Assembly: GCA_903926565.1 (NCBI GenBank)
Contig: CAIYJU010000046.1
Coordinates: 1 to 64,000 of the forward strand
Reading direction: 5' to 3'
From: an uncultured Bacteroidales bacterium
GTDB lineage: Bacteria; Bacteroidota; Bacteroidia; Bacteroidales; FEN-979
Length of the DNA stretch: 64,000 bases
The translations under genes and the position numbers were made by a program. Below, piece by piece: positions 51,741 through 59,929 of this stretch (positions are counted from its first letter, which is position 1; the number at the start of each line of letters is the position of its first letter). Below the pieces are notes generated by a model. It searched no databases and was not told where the DNA came from. It saw only the letters and a list, made by a program, of their open reading frames with translations.

Positions 51741-54653
51741 TTAACCAAACAATTCTGCCATCTCTTCCTTTGTCAAATCCTTAAGCGGGTTTCCTGAGGG
51801 GAGGAATGTGTCGGACAGGGTCTGTTTTCGTTGCTGAAGAATCAGCATCTTCTCCTCGATTGTTCCTGAAGTGATGAACCTGAAAGCAATCACCTTCTTA
51901 TCCTGCCCGATCCGATGGGCCCGGTTGATCGCCTGCTGCTCAGCGGCGGGGTTCCACCATGGGTCAAGAAGCAGTACATAACTGGCTTCTGTAAGGTTTA
52001 GTCCGATTCCTCCTGCTTTGAGAGAGATTAGGAAAAACTGGCACTCCGGGTCATCCTGAAATTTTTTTATCACCGATTCACGATGTGTGGTTGCACCTGT
52101 TAGTGTTGCATAGGCTATTCCTTCATTGTCGAAATAGCTTGCTACCAGGTGCAGATGCTTCACGAAAGAGGAAAATACAAGTGTTTTATGCCCTTCTTCA
52201 CGAAGGGTCTGTGCAACGCGGATGATCTCTTCGAATTTTCCACTGCCTTGCAGGTAATCCAGATCGGTTAACTTTGGATGATTCGCGATCTGTCTTAATC
52301 TGATCAATGCTTTCAGCACCATCAGCGAAGTTTCTGACGACCGGCCCGACTCTATTTGCTGTAAAACTTCATTCCGCACAGCCGATTTTTCCTTTTCATA
52401 CCTCTTTTGCTGGCCATCGGTCATTCCGCAATACAACTCTTTGATGGTCAGGGTGGGCAGGTCAGGCTCAACTTCCTGTTTTGTCCGTCTTAAAATGAAT
52501 GGCGCCAGGAGCAACTTTAACCGGTCAGAAACCCTGGTTTGAGCCTCCTGTTCACTTTTCACTACTGACACCGGCAAATTAGGATTGTCAGGCAAAACCG
52601 CTTTTGACATGTACCGTTTCTGAAACTTTGTCAATGGTCCAAGCAGTCCGGGGTTTAAGAACTCCATTTGCGACCACAGATCAGTCAGTGAATTTTCGAT
52701 AGGGGTACCGGTAAGCACAAGGCGATGTTCTGCCTTTAGCTGAAAAACCGCCTTGCTGATCAATGCAGCAGGATTTTTAATCACCTGGCTTTCATCGAGA
52801 ATGATGTAATGAAACCGATATGCCAGGAATAATGGCAGATCGTTGCGAAGCGTGCCGTAAGTAGTGAGTATCACATCCACACTGCTGAAAAAACCGGTAA
52901 CAGTGGTTCTTTGCATACCGGTATGCTCTAAAACCCTGAGTGACGGCGCAAAACGCCGGATCTCATTCCGCCAGTTGTGGGTCAGGGATGCCGGCATAAT
53001 GATGAGTGATGGGGCGCGGGGAGCCTCATAGCACATCAGCAGCAATGCAAGGGCCTGTATTGTCTTACCCAGGCCCATATCATCGGCCAGAACTCCCCCA
53101 AAGCTGTTTTCATGTAAAAATTTCAGCCACTGTAATCCCTCTTCCTGATAAGGCCGCAATTTGGCCTGCAGCAACAACGGTATGGTTACCGGTACGACCT
53201 GATCCGGATCCAGCAGATTTAACCGTTCTGAAAGCTGCTCCGTTGGGTTTAAGTCCAGTTCTCTGATAACCTGGGCATGATACGATGGCAGTCGCATCGT
53301 ATTATCAACCACTTTCGCAAAATAGCACAAATCGCCATACCGGGTAAACCACTCCAGCGGGAGAACTGCAATCTCGCCACCCGGCAGCGAAAACTCACGG
53401 ATTCCCTCAAGAATAAATTGCCGGAGATCAGTAAACCGAATTTCAAGATCACCAAAAAAAACAGTTGCTTTTACGTCGAACCAGTCCGCTCCGGGTTCGA
53501 CACGAATTTCAGTTGTTATATGGCCGGTGAAAAAATTTGACGGCGCCCGATCCATGTTGATCCTGATACCATTGTTCCTGAAAAACCGGGAATTCCCATT
53601 CAGCCATTCTACAAGCTGGTACATGCCGGGATTTCCTGTTGCCTGCGCTTGCGGCACACTAAACGTGTTTTCATTGGATTGGACCAATCCTGAAGAGAGG
53701 CACAAAGATTTCATCTTAGACTCCCGGGCAAAATCTCTTTCAGTTTTATAAAACACAACCTCGTCGTCAGTCATCTTCAGGTCTATAAAGACTTTTTGCG
53801 ACTTTCCGGCCATGACCCGCTTTTCTCCATAACTGAACCAGATCACCAGAACTGCCTTACCCTGCCAGTCAGATTCAGCTGAGAGCTCCATCTGACCAAC
53901 AGAATCCAGTGACTGCACTTTAAATCCGGTGGATTTTACCTGCCCTGTTTTCAAGGTATTCAGGATAAAGGTCTCAAAGTATTTTTTCTCTGCCGTGGTA
54001 GGAATCAGGAGGACCTCTTTGGTTAAAAATGGTTCGATTTTCTTTCCGTCAAACCCTTCCGGAAGGTGGAGCAGCCGGTTGTCGTTCCTGAGCCAGCAAG
54101 GGTTTCGGCAAACAATTTTATTTCCGGCCGACTTCAATGGTACTTTACGCTCATCCTGAAAAATTTCAAGAACATAGTTTGATCCTGCTGCAGTTTTTGT
54201 AAAACAGAACCAGGGTTCGGCTGGTATCTGACTTATTATCAGCCGGTTTTTGAGGTAAACCCTCCCTGAGCCTTCATGTTCGAAAACCGGAATATCATGC
54301 TGGTAAGCCAGCCGGAGGATTTTATCAACTTGGGTGTCGATAAACGGCCGGATCTGTGACAAAAATATCTCCCCGGGAATGGCATTTAAAAAGTCTTTCA
54401 AAGAAGTTCCCTTCCGGGAAAACCTCCGGTGAATTTCTGCATCACTGAAAGATTGGGAAATTGAGATGATCTCACTCAGGTGCTGGAATTGGGCCTGTTC
54501 ACCCTCGTGATCAGCGTGCCAGTTCAGCCGGTTTTGAAGAACAAACCAACCTGCCGCTTCCTGTTCGGCCTCCCAGGGTGCAATGACAGCTCCTAACTGG
54601 CGGTGATATGTAATAAGCAGAATCAGAGGATACCCGTTTTTCACGCAAGCCAT
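51741..54653 (-). CDS. SNF2-family DEAD/DEAH-box ATPase
   Basis: 970 residues. The Swi2/Snf2 ATPase begins around residue 500 with LADDMGLGKTIQALALLL (Walker A Lys about 530), then LDESQVIKN (motif II, DESQ), LTGTPIENSLTDLWSQMEFL and the helicase C-terminal motif INRAHRIGQ. The N-terminal ~490 residues have no domain I recognise. Probably a DNA translocase that remodels protein-DNA complexes. It overlaps the DUF2177 gene by 13 bp. Single SNF2 proteins occur in many bacteria and can also belong to defence islands, but no such island is visible. Confidence 0.9.
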   Translation of the reverse strand: MACVKNGYPLILLITYHRQLGAVIAPWEAEQEAAGWFVLQNRLNWHADHEGEQAQFQHLSEIISISQSFSDAEIHRRFSRKGTSLKDFLNAIPGEIFLSQIRPFIDTQVDKILRLAYQHDIPVFEHEGSGRVYLKNRLIISQIPAEPWFCFTKTAAGSNYVLEIFQDERKVPLKSAGNKIVCRNPCWLRNDNRLLHLPEGFDGKKIEPFLTKEVLLIPTTAEKKYFETFILNTLKTGQVKSTGFKVQSLDSVGQMELSAESDWQGKAVLVIWFSYGEKRVMAGKSQKVFIDLKMTDDEVVFYKTERDFARESKMKSLCLSSGLVQSNENTFSVPQAQATGNPGMYQLVEWLNGNSRFFRNNGIRINMDRAPSNFFTGHITTEIRVEPGADWFDVKATVFFGDLEIRFTDLRQFILEGIREFSLPGGEIAVLPLEWFTRYGDLCYFAKVVDNTMRLPSYHAQVIRELDLNPTEQLSERLNLLDPDQVVPVTIPLLLQAKLRPYQEEGLQWLKFLHENSFGGVLADDMGLGKTIQALALLLMCYEAPRAPSLIIMPASLTHNWRNEIRRFAPSLRVLEHTGMQRTTVTGFFSSVDVILTTYGTLRNDLPLFLAYRFHYIILDESQVIKNPAALISKAVFQLKAEHRLVLTGTPIENSLTDLWSQMEFLNPGLLGPLTKFQKRYMSKAVLPDNPNLPVSVVKSEQEAQTRVSDRLKLLLAPFILRRTKQEVEPDLPTLTIKELYCGMTDGQQKRYEKEKSAVRNEVLQQIESGRSSETSLMVLKALIRLRQIANHPKLTDLDYLQGSGKFEEIIRVAQTLREEGHKTLVFSSFVKHLHLVASYFDNEGIAYATLTGATTHRESVIKKFQDDPECQFFLISLKAGGIGLNLTEASYVLLLDPWWNPAAEQQAINRAHRIGQDKKVIAFRFITSGTIEEKMLILQQRKQTLSDTFLPSGNPLKDLTKEEMAELFG

Positions 54654-55042
54654 TTCCCGATGAAAAAGCCCGCCACGCTTACAATGGTTGTTAAAACCAT
54701 GCCCCAGATGAGGTCGACAATGGTTATGATTAACGGCCAGTCCTTTACGGTTGCCAAATTGGTGAGATCGTAGGTTGCATAAGTGATTAATCCGAAAAGA
54801 GCCGCTTTAACCATCATCACAGGCAATGCATCTTCCTTAATACCTGGAAGCACAACAAAAACCAGGATTCCCACGATAAAAAGAAAATAGAAAATCAGCG
54901 CGGCGTACCAGTTAATGTCAGGTGACATCAGGAACCCAAGATGCTTTTTGTAAAACTCACGGGAAATCACTGCGAGCCAAACCATATCCACAGCAAAAAA
55001 GACTGCGAGAGTGGCGAAATAAAGTTTAAGATAATAGGCCAT
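54641..55042 (-). CDS. DUF2177 membrane protein
   Basis: 133 residues with four hydrophobic helices. The DUF2177 signature is VFFAVDMVWLAVISREFYKK and LITYATYDLTNLATVKDWPL. The role of the family is unknown. It overlaps the SNF2 gene start by 13 bp and follows the T9SS gene by 7 bp, so the three genes probably form one leftward unit. Confidence 0.82.
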   Translation of the reverse strand: MAYYLKLYFATLAVFFAVDMVWLAVISREFYKKHLGFLMSPDINWYAALIFYFLFIVGILVFVVLPGIKEDALPVMMVKAALFGLITYATYDLTNLATVKDWPLIITIVDLIWGMVLTTIVSVAGFFIGKWLA

Positions 55043-55049
55043 GAGGGTT

Positions 55050-55790
55050 TTAATTTACGCCATGAAAAACAAGAACTTTCTTTGCAATGACAGCTTTTCC
55101 GTTAATCCTCACGACACAAAAATAAATCCCGGAGGGAAGTTGGGTGGTTTCCAATGCATCTGTACCTGACATAAATCGCTTTTCGCTGACAGAGACAATT
55201 TTTCCGGTTGTGTTGAGCAGTTCTATCCGGCCATGGCTGTCGGGCGGAAACGAATATCTGACAACAAGCTGGTTATCAGCAGGAATTTGACTGGCGACTG
55301 AGAATGTATATTGCGGTGCCCGGATGTCGCCAACTGCGGCCGGAAATGTTGAATATTGCGCAGTCATGCTGATGGAGTCGGCGGGATCGGATTCGTTGAA
55401 AAAAGTCCAGCGAATCACACTTACCCCCCTGCTTCCGTGAGGTCCGAAATGCCCGAAACAACCGGAAATTGTTTCACCCGGAGGCATGACAACCGGTTCG
55501 GTTGAAACCATCATTTCAGGGCCATAACAGTAGCCGGCCCAGCAGATGGATGAACTTGTTTCGGGAAGCATGATTATCTCCTCTTTTTTCATCATGACAC
55601 GAAGCGTGTTTCCACTTTTGTTGGTCAGCGTGAGGGACGTTATCAACTGGAGGGTGTCTGACGGACCTGACTGAACAACCTCTGCTCCATTGGCAAGCGG
55701 GCCGGTATCACCGGCAAGGGTGAAACTTTGTGCGAAGCAGGTAATTCCAACGGAAACCATCAGAAATAATGTCAGGCCAAGTTTTTTCAT
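55050..55790 (-). CDS. small T9SS cargo protein
   Basis: 246 residues: a signal peptide (MKKLGLTLFLMVSVGITCFA), a beta-sandwich-like middle part of about 140 residues with two Cys (SSSICWAGYCYGPEMMVS), and a C-terminal type A sorting domain (YSFPPDSHGRIELLNTTGKI ... LPSGIYFCVVRINGKAVIAK). A function for the middle part is not recognised. Its start is preceded by a TAACTTTG element (55795-55802). Confidence 0.72.
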   Translation of the reverse strand: MKKLGLTLFLMVSVGITCFAQSFTLAGDTGPLANGAEVVQSGPSDTLQLITSLTLTNKSGNTLRVMMKKEEIIMLPETSSSICWAGYCYGPEMMVSTEPVVMPPGETISGCFGHFGPHGSRGVSVIRWTFFNESDPADSISMTAQYSTFPAAVGDIRAPQYTFSVASQIPADNQLVVRYSFPPDSHGRIELLNTTGKIVSVSEKRFMSGTDALETTQLPSGIYFCVVRINGKAVIAKKVLVFHGVN

Positions 55791-55794
55791 GGAT

Positions 55795-55802
55795 CAAAGT
55801 TA
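55795..55802 (-). promoter_or_regulatory. TAnnTTTG element abutting the 55790 start
   Basis: Minus-strand TAACTTTG ends four bases before the ATG at 55790. If it is a working -7 box, the transcript would begin at about the start codon. Weak evidence; same layout as at ldcA and the 32297 gene. Confidence 0.25.
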
Positions 55803-55862
55803 ACGATATTTTTTGACCTTGGAAAAGATTCATGAAATGGGAGAATTAACAACGCATCTGCC

Positions 55863-56300
55863 ATGAAACTTTTTCGCCTTTTGTTAATAACTTTCTTGCT
55901 TTTTGGTATTACCTTTGCATCATTCTCTGGATTAAGCATAAAAAATTTAATCCAAAAACTTATGAAACCTATTCAGAAAATTGGTGCATTTTTCCTTTTG
56001 CTGCTACCGTTTATTGTAGTTGCAGAAACAAAGAATATTCCTTTTTCCTTTGATGACCGGGACCGGATCATCCGTACAGAACAAAAAATTGAAGCCCTGG
56101 ATTTGAAAATTGACTCAAAAGTTGATGGTTTAAGATCAGAAACGAATACCCGGTTTGATGCAGTCAATCAGCGATTTGATGCATTAGATAAACGCTTTGA
56201 TCAACTGTTCGGTTTTTTATGGGCATTTATTGGAATCTTTACTGCCATGATGGTGAGTGTTTTTGGTCGGGAAATCCTTAAAAAAGCCGGATTGCTTTAA
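55863..56300 (+). CDS. membrane protein with coiled-coil core
   Basis: 145 residues: two N-terminal hydrophobic segments (LFRLLLITFLLFGITFASF and IGAFFLLLLPFIVVAE), a coiled coil of heptad repeats with RFDAVNQRFDALDKRFDQL, and a C-terminal helix (LWAFIGIFTAMMVSVFG). No enzyme domain. The heptad motif is reminiscent of DUF1640-type and Bdr-like coiled-coil membrane proteins; no function can be assigned. It lies between two leftward genes, so it is a single-gene unit. Confidence 0.6.
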   Translation: MKLFRLLLITFLLFGITFASFSGLSIKNLIQKLMKPIQKIGAFFLLLLPFIVVAETKNIPFSFDDRDRIIRTEQKIEALDLKIDSKVDGLRSETNTRFDAVNQRFDALDKRFDQLFGFLWAFIGIFTAMMVSVFGREILKKAGLL

Positions 56301-56347
56301 TTTAAGGCTGTAAGCATCCCTGTCTTCAAGACAAACGCATAATAACA

Positions 56348-57868
56348 TTACTTTCCGGGTTTACGGCGTTTACCAAGCCACCATGAAAAAAACCCGCTGA
56401 TAAGAGTGAAAAGGGTGGCCAGGCCAACCAATGGTACAACCAGAATGTAAAATGGCCCGAGGATGGGTTCGAAGATGCGGCCTGTGTGGATCTCCAGGGA
56501 GGTGTTCCAAAGAGAGATGGGACTTGCTGCTACAATTGTTAAAGGAACTGGTGGCAGCGGGTTCTTTCCTTCCAGTGCGAATGCACCATGGGCGTAATCA
56601 AACAGGATGCCCGTGGTGTCGTTACACCGGATAAAGCCAGCAACAGTCACATTACCAAACGGTGGGCCGCTCTGGCCGGTGTCAACATAATCTGTCCGGG
56701 TAATGCAATCAAGGGTATGGCCGGTTTCCGGCTCCCATTCAAAAATCCCGCTGAATGATCCAACCAGGTAATGGCCGGGACCGGTTTTCTGAAAAACATT
56801 GATTCCCATTACGCTTACGGGAGGCTGAACAGGAAAAAATTTCAATTCACTCTTAAAATTATCGTCGGAGTAGTATACTCCTTCACTGGTAGCAATAAGG
56901 AACCGTTTTAATTCTTTATCATACAACAAATCCCTGAACCGGTCAAACCATGGGTTTGGATTGTCGAGTTCAGTATACTTCAGCTTTGTCACCCGCTTCG
57001 AAGCAATGGGTATGAGCAGCGGCGGGCGCAGGAACATCCCGGTGGCGGTGTTGAGCAGCAGAATTGCGATGACCCATGAACCGATTACATTGTGCCATTT
57101 CAGGGAAGATCGGTTGAACCGTTTCAATTTTGACCTCCGGAACTCATTTTCAAGTGTTTTCAACCGGTAGGGAACCAGGAAATATATCAGCCCTGTGATA
57201 CACAGAATGATAAAGATGATGCCCACACAATCAACGATCACCATTCCGGCAAAGCCGTAAATCTCTCCGCTGTGAATGACCCAGAGGGTTTTAAAGAGAC
57301 CAACTTTCCCGTCGCTGTCTTCTCCTTCAGGAACATTTACTTCACTAAATTTGCGATAGCCGGAAGCAGCTGTGGCCAGGAAAAGATTCGACCGGGTCAT
57401 CACCAGCAGGCTGTCACCTTCCCGGAGCACCTTAACCACGCGCGGCTTGTCAACAGGCAGATCTGCTTTGACCCAGGCTCCTTTATGGAAATGATACAGT
57501 CCGAACAGGGTACCCGCATAAAGTCCTGAAACCGGAGACCAGGAAAGGCTATTGATTTTCCGGTTATCGATTCCCTTTGGGAAACCGGTATTCAGATCTT
57601 GAAACCTTTTGAAGGTAGTGTCGGTCAGCCACACGCCAATGTTTCCGAAAACCAGGATACTGTCGCCGCCTGCCTTCACTGAACCCTTTACTGCGGCCAG
57701 GTTCCAATTATTGTACCGGTAGGCAGGTGGGAGCAAGTTTCGGGTAACATCCATGCCCGAGAGTAATTCCCGGTGATTTAAAACAATTCCTGAAACAGCA
57801 AAAAAAAGAATGAAAAATGTGGCGAAAAGACTAAACCATTTGTGGTATTTGCGGAAAAAGCGGAGCAT
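56348..57868 (-). CDS. PepSY-associated transmembrane protein
   Basis: 506 residues. It starts with the family signature KYHKWFSLFATFFILFFAVS, GIVLNHRE, has about four membrane helices (residues 10-30, 210-235, 265-285 and 480-500) and two periplasmic, beta-rich, WD-like parts. PepSY-TM proteins often participate in iron uptake or ferric reduction at the inner membrane. Here it is the last gene of the NO-defence run, so an electron-transfer or heme/iron role fits but is inferred. Confidence 0.8.
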   Translation of the reverse strand: MLRFFRKYHKWFSLFATFFILFFAVSGIVLNHRELLSGMDVTRNLLPPAYRYNNWNLAAVKGSVKAGGDSILVFGNIGVWLTDTTFKRFQDLNTGFPKGIDNRKINSLSWSPVSGLYAGTLFGLYHFHKGAWVKADLPVDKPRVVKVLREGDSLLVMTRSNLFLATAASGYRKFSEVNVPEGEDSDGKVGLFKTLWVIHSGEIYGFAGMVIVDCVGIIFIILCITGLIYFLVPYRLKTLENEFRRSKLKRFNRSSLKWHNVIGSWVIAILLLNTATGMFLRPPLLIPIASKRVTKLKYTELDNPNPWFDRFRDLLYDKELKRFLIATSEGVYYSDDNFKSELKFFPVQPPVSVMGINVFQKTGPGHYLVGSFSGIFEWEPETGHTLDCITRTDYVDTGQSGPPFGNVTVAGFIRCNDTTGILFDYAHGAFALEGKNPLPPVPLTIVAASPISLWNTSLEIHTGRIFEPILGPFYILVVPLVGLATLFTLISGFFSWWLGKRRKPGK

Positions 57869-57900
57869 GAATTTCAGGAAGGAAGGCAGTGAAATCTCGT

Positions 57901-58155
57901 TTATTTCTTTCCAAAAAAGGTATGAAACATTCCATCGGCATCGGCTTCTGAATGGGTTTCAAATCCGGCTGCCGACATTTTTTCCACCATGGGTGTCGGT
58001 TGAAACGGGGTGATGATTTCAAAGATCTCACCCGGTAGGAGGGCGGCACTTTCCTGTTGCACCTGTTCAAACGGATGGATACCCTGTGCGAGTAAAGGCC
58101 TGGCATCCAGGGTGATTTTAATATTTTCCTTTTTAATCCAGTTAGGTGTATTCAT
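57901..58155 (-). CDS. DUF2249 protein
   Basis: 84 residues with the DUF2249 pattern: LDARPLLAQGIHPFEQVQQE, then LPGEIFEIITPFQPTPMVEK and a C-terminal beta strand. DUF2249 and SirA-like folds occur beside hemerythrin and NO-related genes. It is 67 bp downstream of the DUF438 gene and fits the same operon. Biochemical role unknown. Confidence 0.8.
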   Translation of the reverse strand: MNTPNWIKKENIKITLDARPLLAQGIHPFEQVQQESAALLPGEIFEIITPFQPTPMVEKMSAAGFETHSEADADGMFHTFFGKK

Positions 58156-58222
58156 TGTTGCTTTTTTAAATTTAATGATTCATACCAGTCCTGCTCCGAA
58201 AGCAGACCGTTTTAAAATATTC

Positions 58223-59452
58223 TTACCGATAGGAAAGCAGCCGCTGATCTCCGCTTATTTTTCGTTTCTCTGTCAGTTCCTGCGACATTTCCAGGGTTCC
58301 AAGGTATTCTCCCTGTTCGTTCCTGAGGGCAAAATATTCAATGTGAATAAACTTTCCTCCCATCTGGATCCAGAAAGGAGCACTCTCTGCCTTGCCACTT
58401 TTAAAATCACCAATAATCTGGTCAACAATGTGAACACTTGACGGAGGGTGGCACATTCTGACATCACGTCCGAGGATGGCCCGGTTACGGTCGAAAATCC
58501 GTTCTTTCCCCTGGGAGAAATACTTCACCTTGTCATCACGGTCAACAAATGTGATGTCTATTGGCAGGGTGTTCAGGATTGCCAGAAGCTCTTCAGAGGA
58601 GAATTTTCCGCTGGGAAGGTTTATGGTTCCCTCTTCTGCCGAGGTAACCTCAACCATCTCCACGCCCTGGGGCTTCCAGGTGATGTCGGGATCATAGAGG
58701 CAGTAACCGATTTCGTTGGTCTGTTTGTAAATTTCGTACCAATCTGTTTCGGTCAGTTTATCCAGGGTCATCGGAAGCAGGATCTCCTCCTCCTTCATGA
58801 TCATGTCGGTAATGGCTTTGGCAGCAGGATTCAGGTAAAGTTCCACCTTCATCTGCATCATCTCCGGCGTAAATTCACCCGGCATGCTGAGGGCATTGAT
58901 TGCATTTTTCAGCAGGTCCCTGGTTTCATCATGTTTCCCCCACATGACCTTCGGAGGTCCTGTGATTCCATACTTTTCAAGGAAGGGAAACAACAGGTTT
59001 TCTTTGCGGCGGTAATGTTTGTCCACATCCATGAGGTTGTTGAAGAGGCCTTTAACCGCATTCAGGTATTTCTCTTTCCCTTCTTCATTGAATTCTTTTT
59101 CCAGGTTGTTAAAGCGTTCACGCAGTTCTTTTACGACCTTCTCCAGCTCCCGGTTTTCCCGTTTGAAGGTATCCACCGGATGGCCCGGGGCCACTATTTT
59201 CATTCCCGACAGGTCGATATGGCCTTCAAGCGCCTGGCTGTGAATGTCACAGAGACGGAGCACTTCCGATTCGGGCAAGCCTTCGCTGATCAGTTCCTGT
59301 TCAACCTCCACGACCTCTCCATACGGAATTTTCGTCAGAAGGTCGATCATGCGGGCACGCACTGCATCGGGAGCCACCCCTTCGTGGAGCTGCAGGATCA
59401 TGTGTTTGAGCAGGTCTTTCCTGCTCTGGGAGTTGTTTATGAGTTCGCTCAT
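58223..59452 (-). CDS. DUF438-hemerythrin-PAS protein, probable NO/O2 or redox sensor
   Basis: 409 residues in three parts. DUF438 (about 10-70, RKDLLKHMILQLHEGVAPDA). A hemerythrin HHE region (about 88-240) with metal-ligand candidates in APGHPVDTFKRENREL, VDKHYRRKENLLFPFL, WGKHDETRDLL and EEEILLP. A PAS domain (about 285-400, ILNTLPIDITFVDRDDKVKY and RDVRMCHPPSSVH). This architecture is common in anaerobes next to NO/O2-stress genes. It lies downstream of the cupin and norB genes. It probably senses or scavenges NO or O2 but lacks an output domain. Confidence 0.87.
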   Translation of the reverse strand: MSELINNSQSRKDLLKHMILQLHEGVAPDAVRARMIDLLTKIPYGEVVEVEQELISEGLPESEVLRLCDIHSQALEGHIDLSGMKIVAPGHPVDTFKRENRELEKVVKELRERFNNLEKEFNEEGKEKYLNAVKGLFNNLMDVDKHYRRKENLLFPFLEKYGITGPPKVMWGKHDETRDLLKNAINALSMPGEFTPEMMQMKVELYLNPAAKAITDMIMKEEEILLPMTLDKLTETDWYEIYKQTNEIGYCLYDPDITWKPQGVEMVEVTSAEEGTINLPSGKFSSEELLAILNTLPIDITFVDRDDKVKYFSQGKERIFDRNRAILGRDVRMCHPPSSVHIVDQIIGDFKSGKAESAPFWIQMGGKFIHIEYFALRNEQGEYLGTLEMSQELTEKRKISGDQRLLSYR

Positions 59453-59471
59453 TTGTCTGTGTTGTTAAGTT

Positions 59472-59561
59472 CAAAACGCAAAATGCAAAGTCAAATATCA
59501 AATATCAGAAACCTTAAGCTGTTTCCGTATTTTGCATTTTGACTTTGCACTTTGCATTTTC
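59472..59561. repeat. paired inverted heptamer arrays (CAAAATG/CAAAGTC type)
   Basis: Left array 59472-59513 in words CAAAACG, CAAAATG, CAAAGTC and AAATATC twice; right array 59526-59561 reads as complementary words (CAAAATA, CAAAGTG). The 12-mers TGCAAAGTCAAA (59484-59495) and TTTGACTTTGCA (59538-59549) are exact complements and could pair, with a 42-nt loop. It fills the gap between the DUF438 gene and the cupin stop codon. A similar pair is at 62207-62301. Confidence 0.75.
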
Positions 59562-59890
59562 TATCCCTTGATCATGGTCAGGACCATCTTGAATTTTTCC
59601 AGGGCACTAACCGCATGTGGAATTCCTGCCGGCATGATGATGGTATCTCCGGCACATAAGGTGAATGGCACTTCATTGATAATTACTTCTGCATTTCCTT
59701 CCATGACCTGGAGCATGGCATCATACGGTGCGGAATGGGTACTGAGGCGCTGCCCCTGGTCAAAAGAGAACAGGGTTACTGTGCCAACAGGACGGTCTAT
59801 CACCCGTTTGCTGATGATTCCTTCGGAGGAATAGTCCACCTTTTCAGGGAACCGGAAGACATTTGAGTGTTCGAAGATGCTTTTTTCCAT
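59561..59890 (-). CDS. small cupin-domain protein
   Basis: 109 residues from the ATG at 59890; a GTG at 59908 lies inside a palindrome and is rejected. A single cupin barrel with the motif LSTHSAPYDAMLQVMEGNAE, VIINEVPFTLCAGDTIIMPA, HAVSALEKFKMVLTMI, including His positions typical of metal cupins. It probably binds a metal and a small molecule. It follows norB by 39 bp and belongs to the NO-defence run. Similar cupins occur next to NOR and Hcp genes. Confidence 0.85.
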   Translation of the reverse strand: MEKSIFEHSNVFRFPEKVDYSSEGIISKRVIDRPVGTVTLFSFDQGQRLSTHSAPYDAMLQVMEGNAEVIINEVPFTLCAGDTIIMPAGIPHAVSALEKFKMVLTMIKG

Positions 59891-59903
59891 TTTGTTTTGG
59901 ATT

Positions 59904-59927
59904 AACACCGGACTGAAGTCCGGTGTT
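59904..59927. repeat. perfect 11-bp-stem palindrome between norB and cupin
   Basis: Arms AACACCGGACT and AGTCCGGTGTT with a two-base spacer. No T-run follows it in the direction of norB transcription, so it is not a normal terminator; an RNA-processing or REP-type element is more likely. On the plus strand it is followed by a loose T-run. Confidence 0.7.
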
Positions 59928-59929
59928 GT

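Noticed and set aside
53006-53266. Plus-strand ORFs inside the SNF2 gene
   Set aside because: They are shadows of the SNF2 coding frame; the helicase motifs lie on the minus strand.
58448-59542. A 364-codon plus-strand ORF
   Set aside because: It is exactly antisense to the DUF438-hemerythrin-PAS gene, whose motifs are clear; the opposite translation has only Phe/Val/His-rich shadow sequence.
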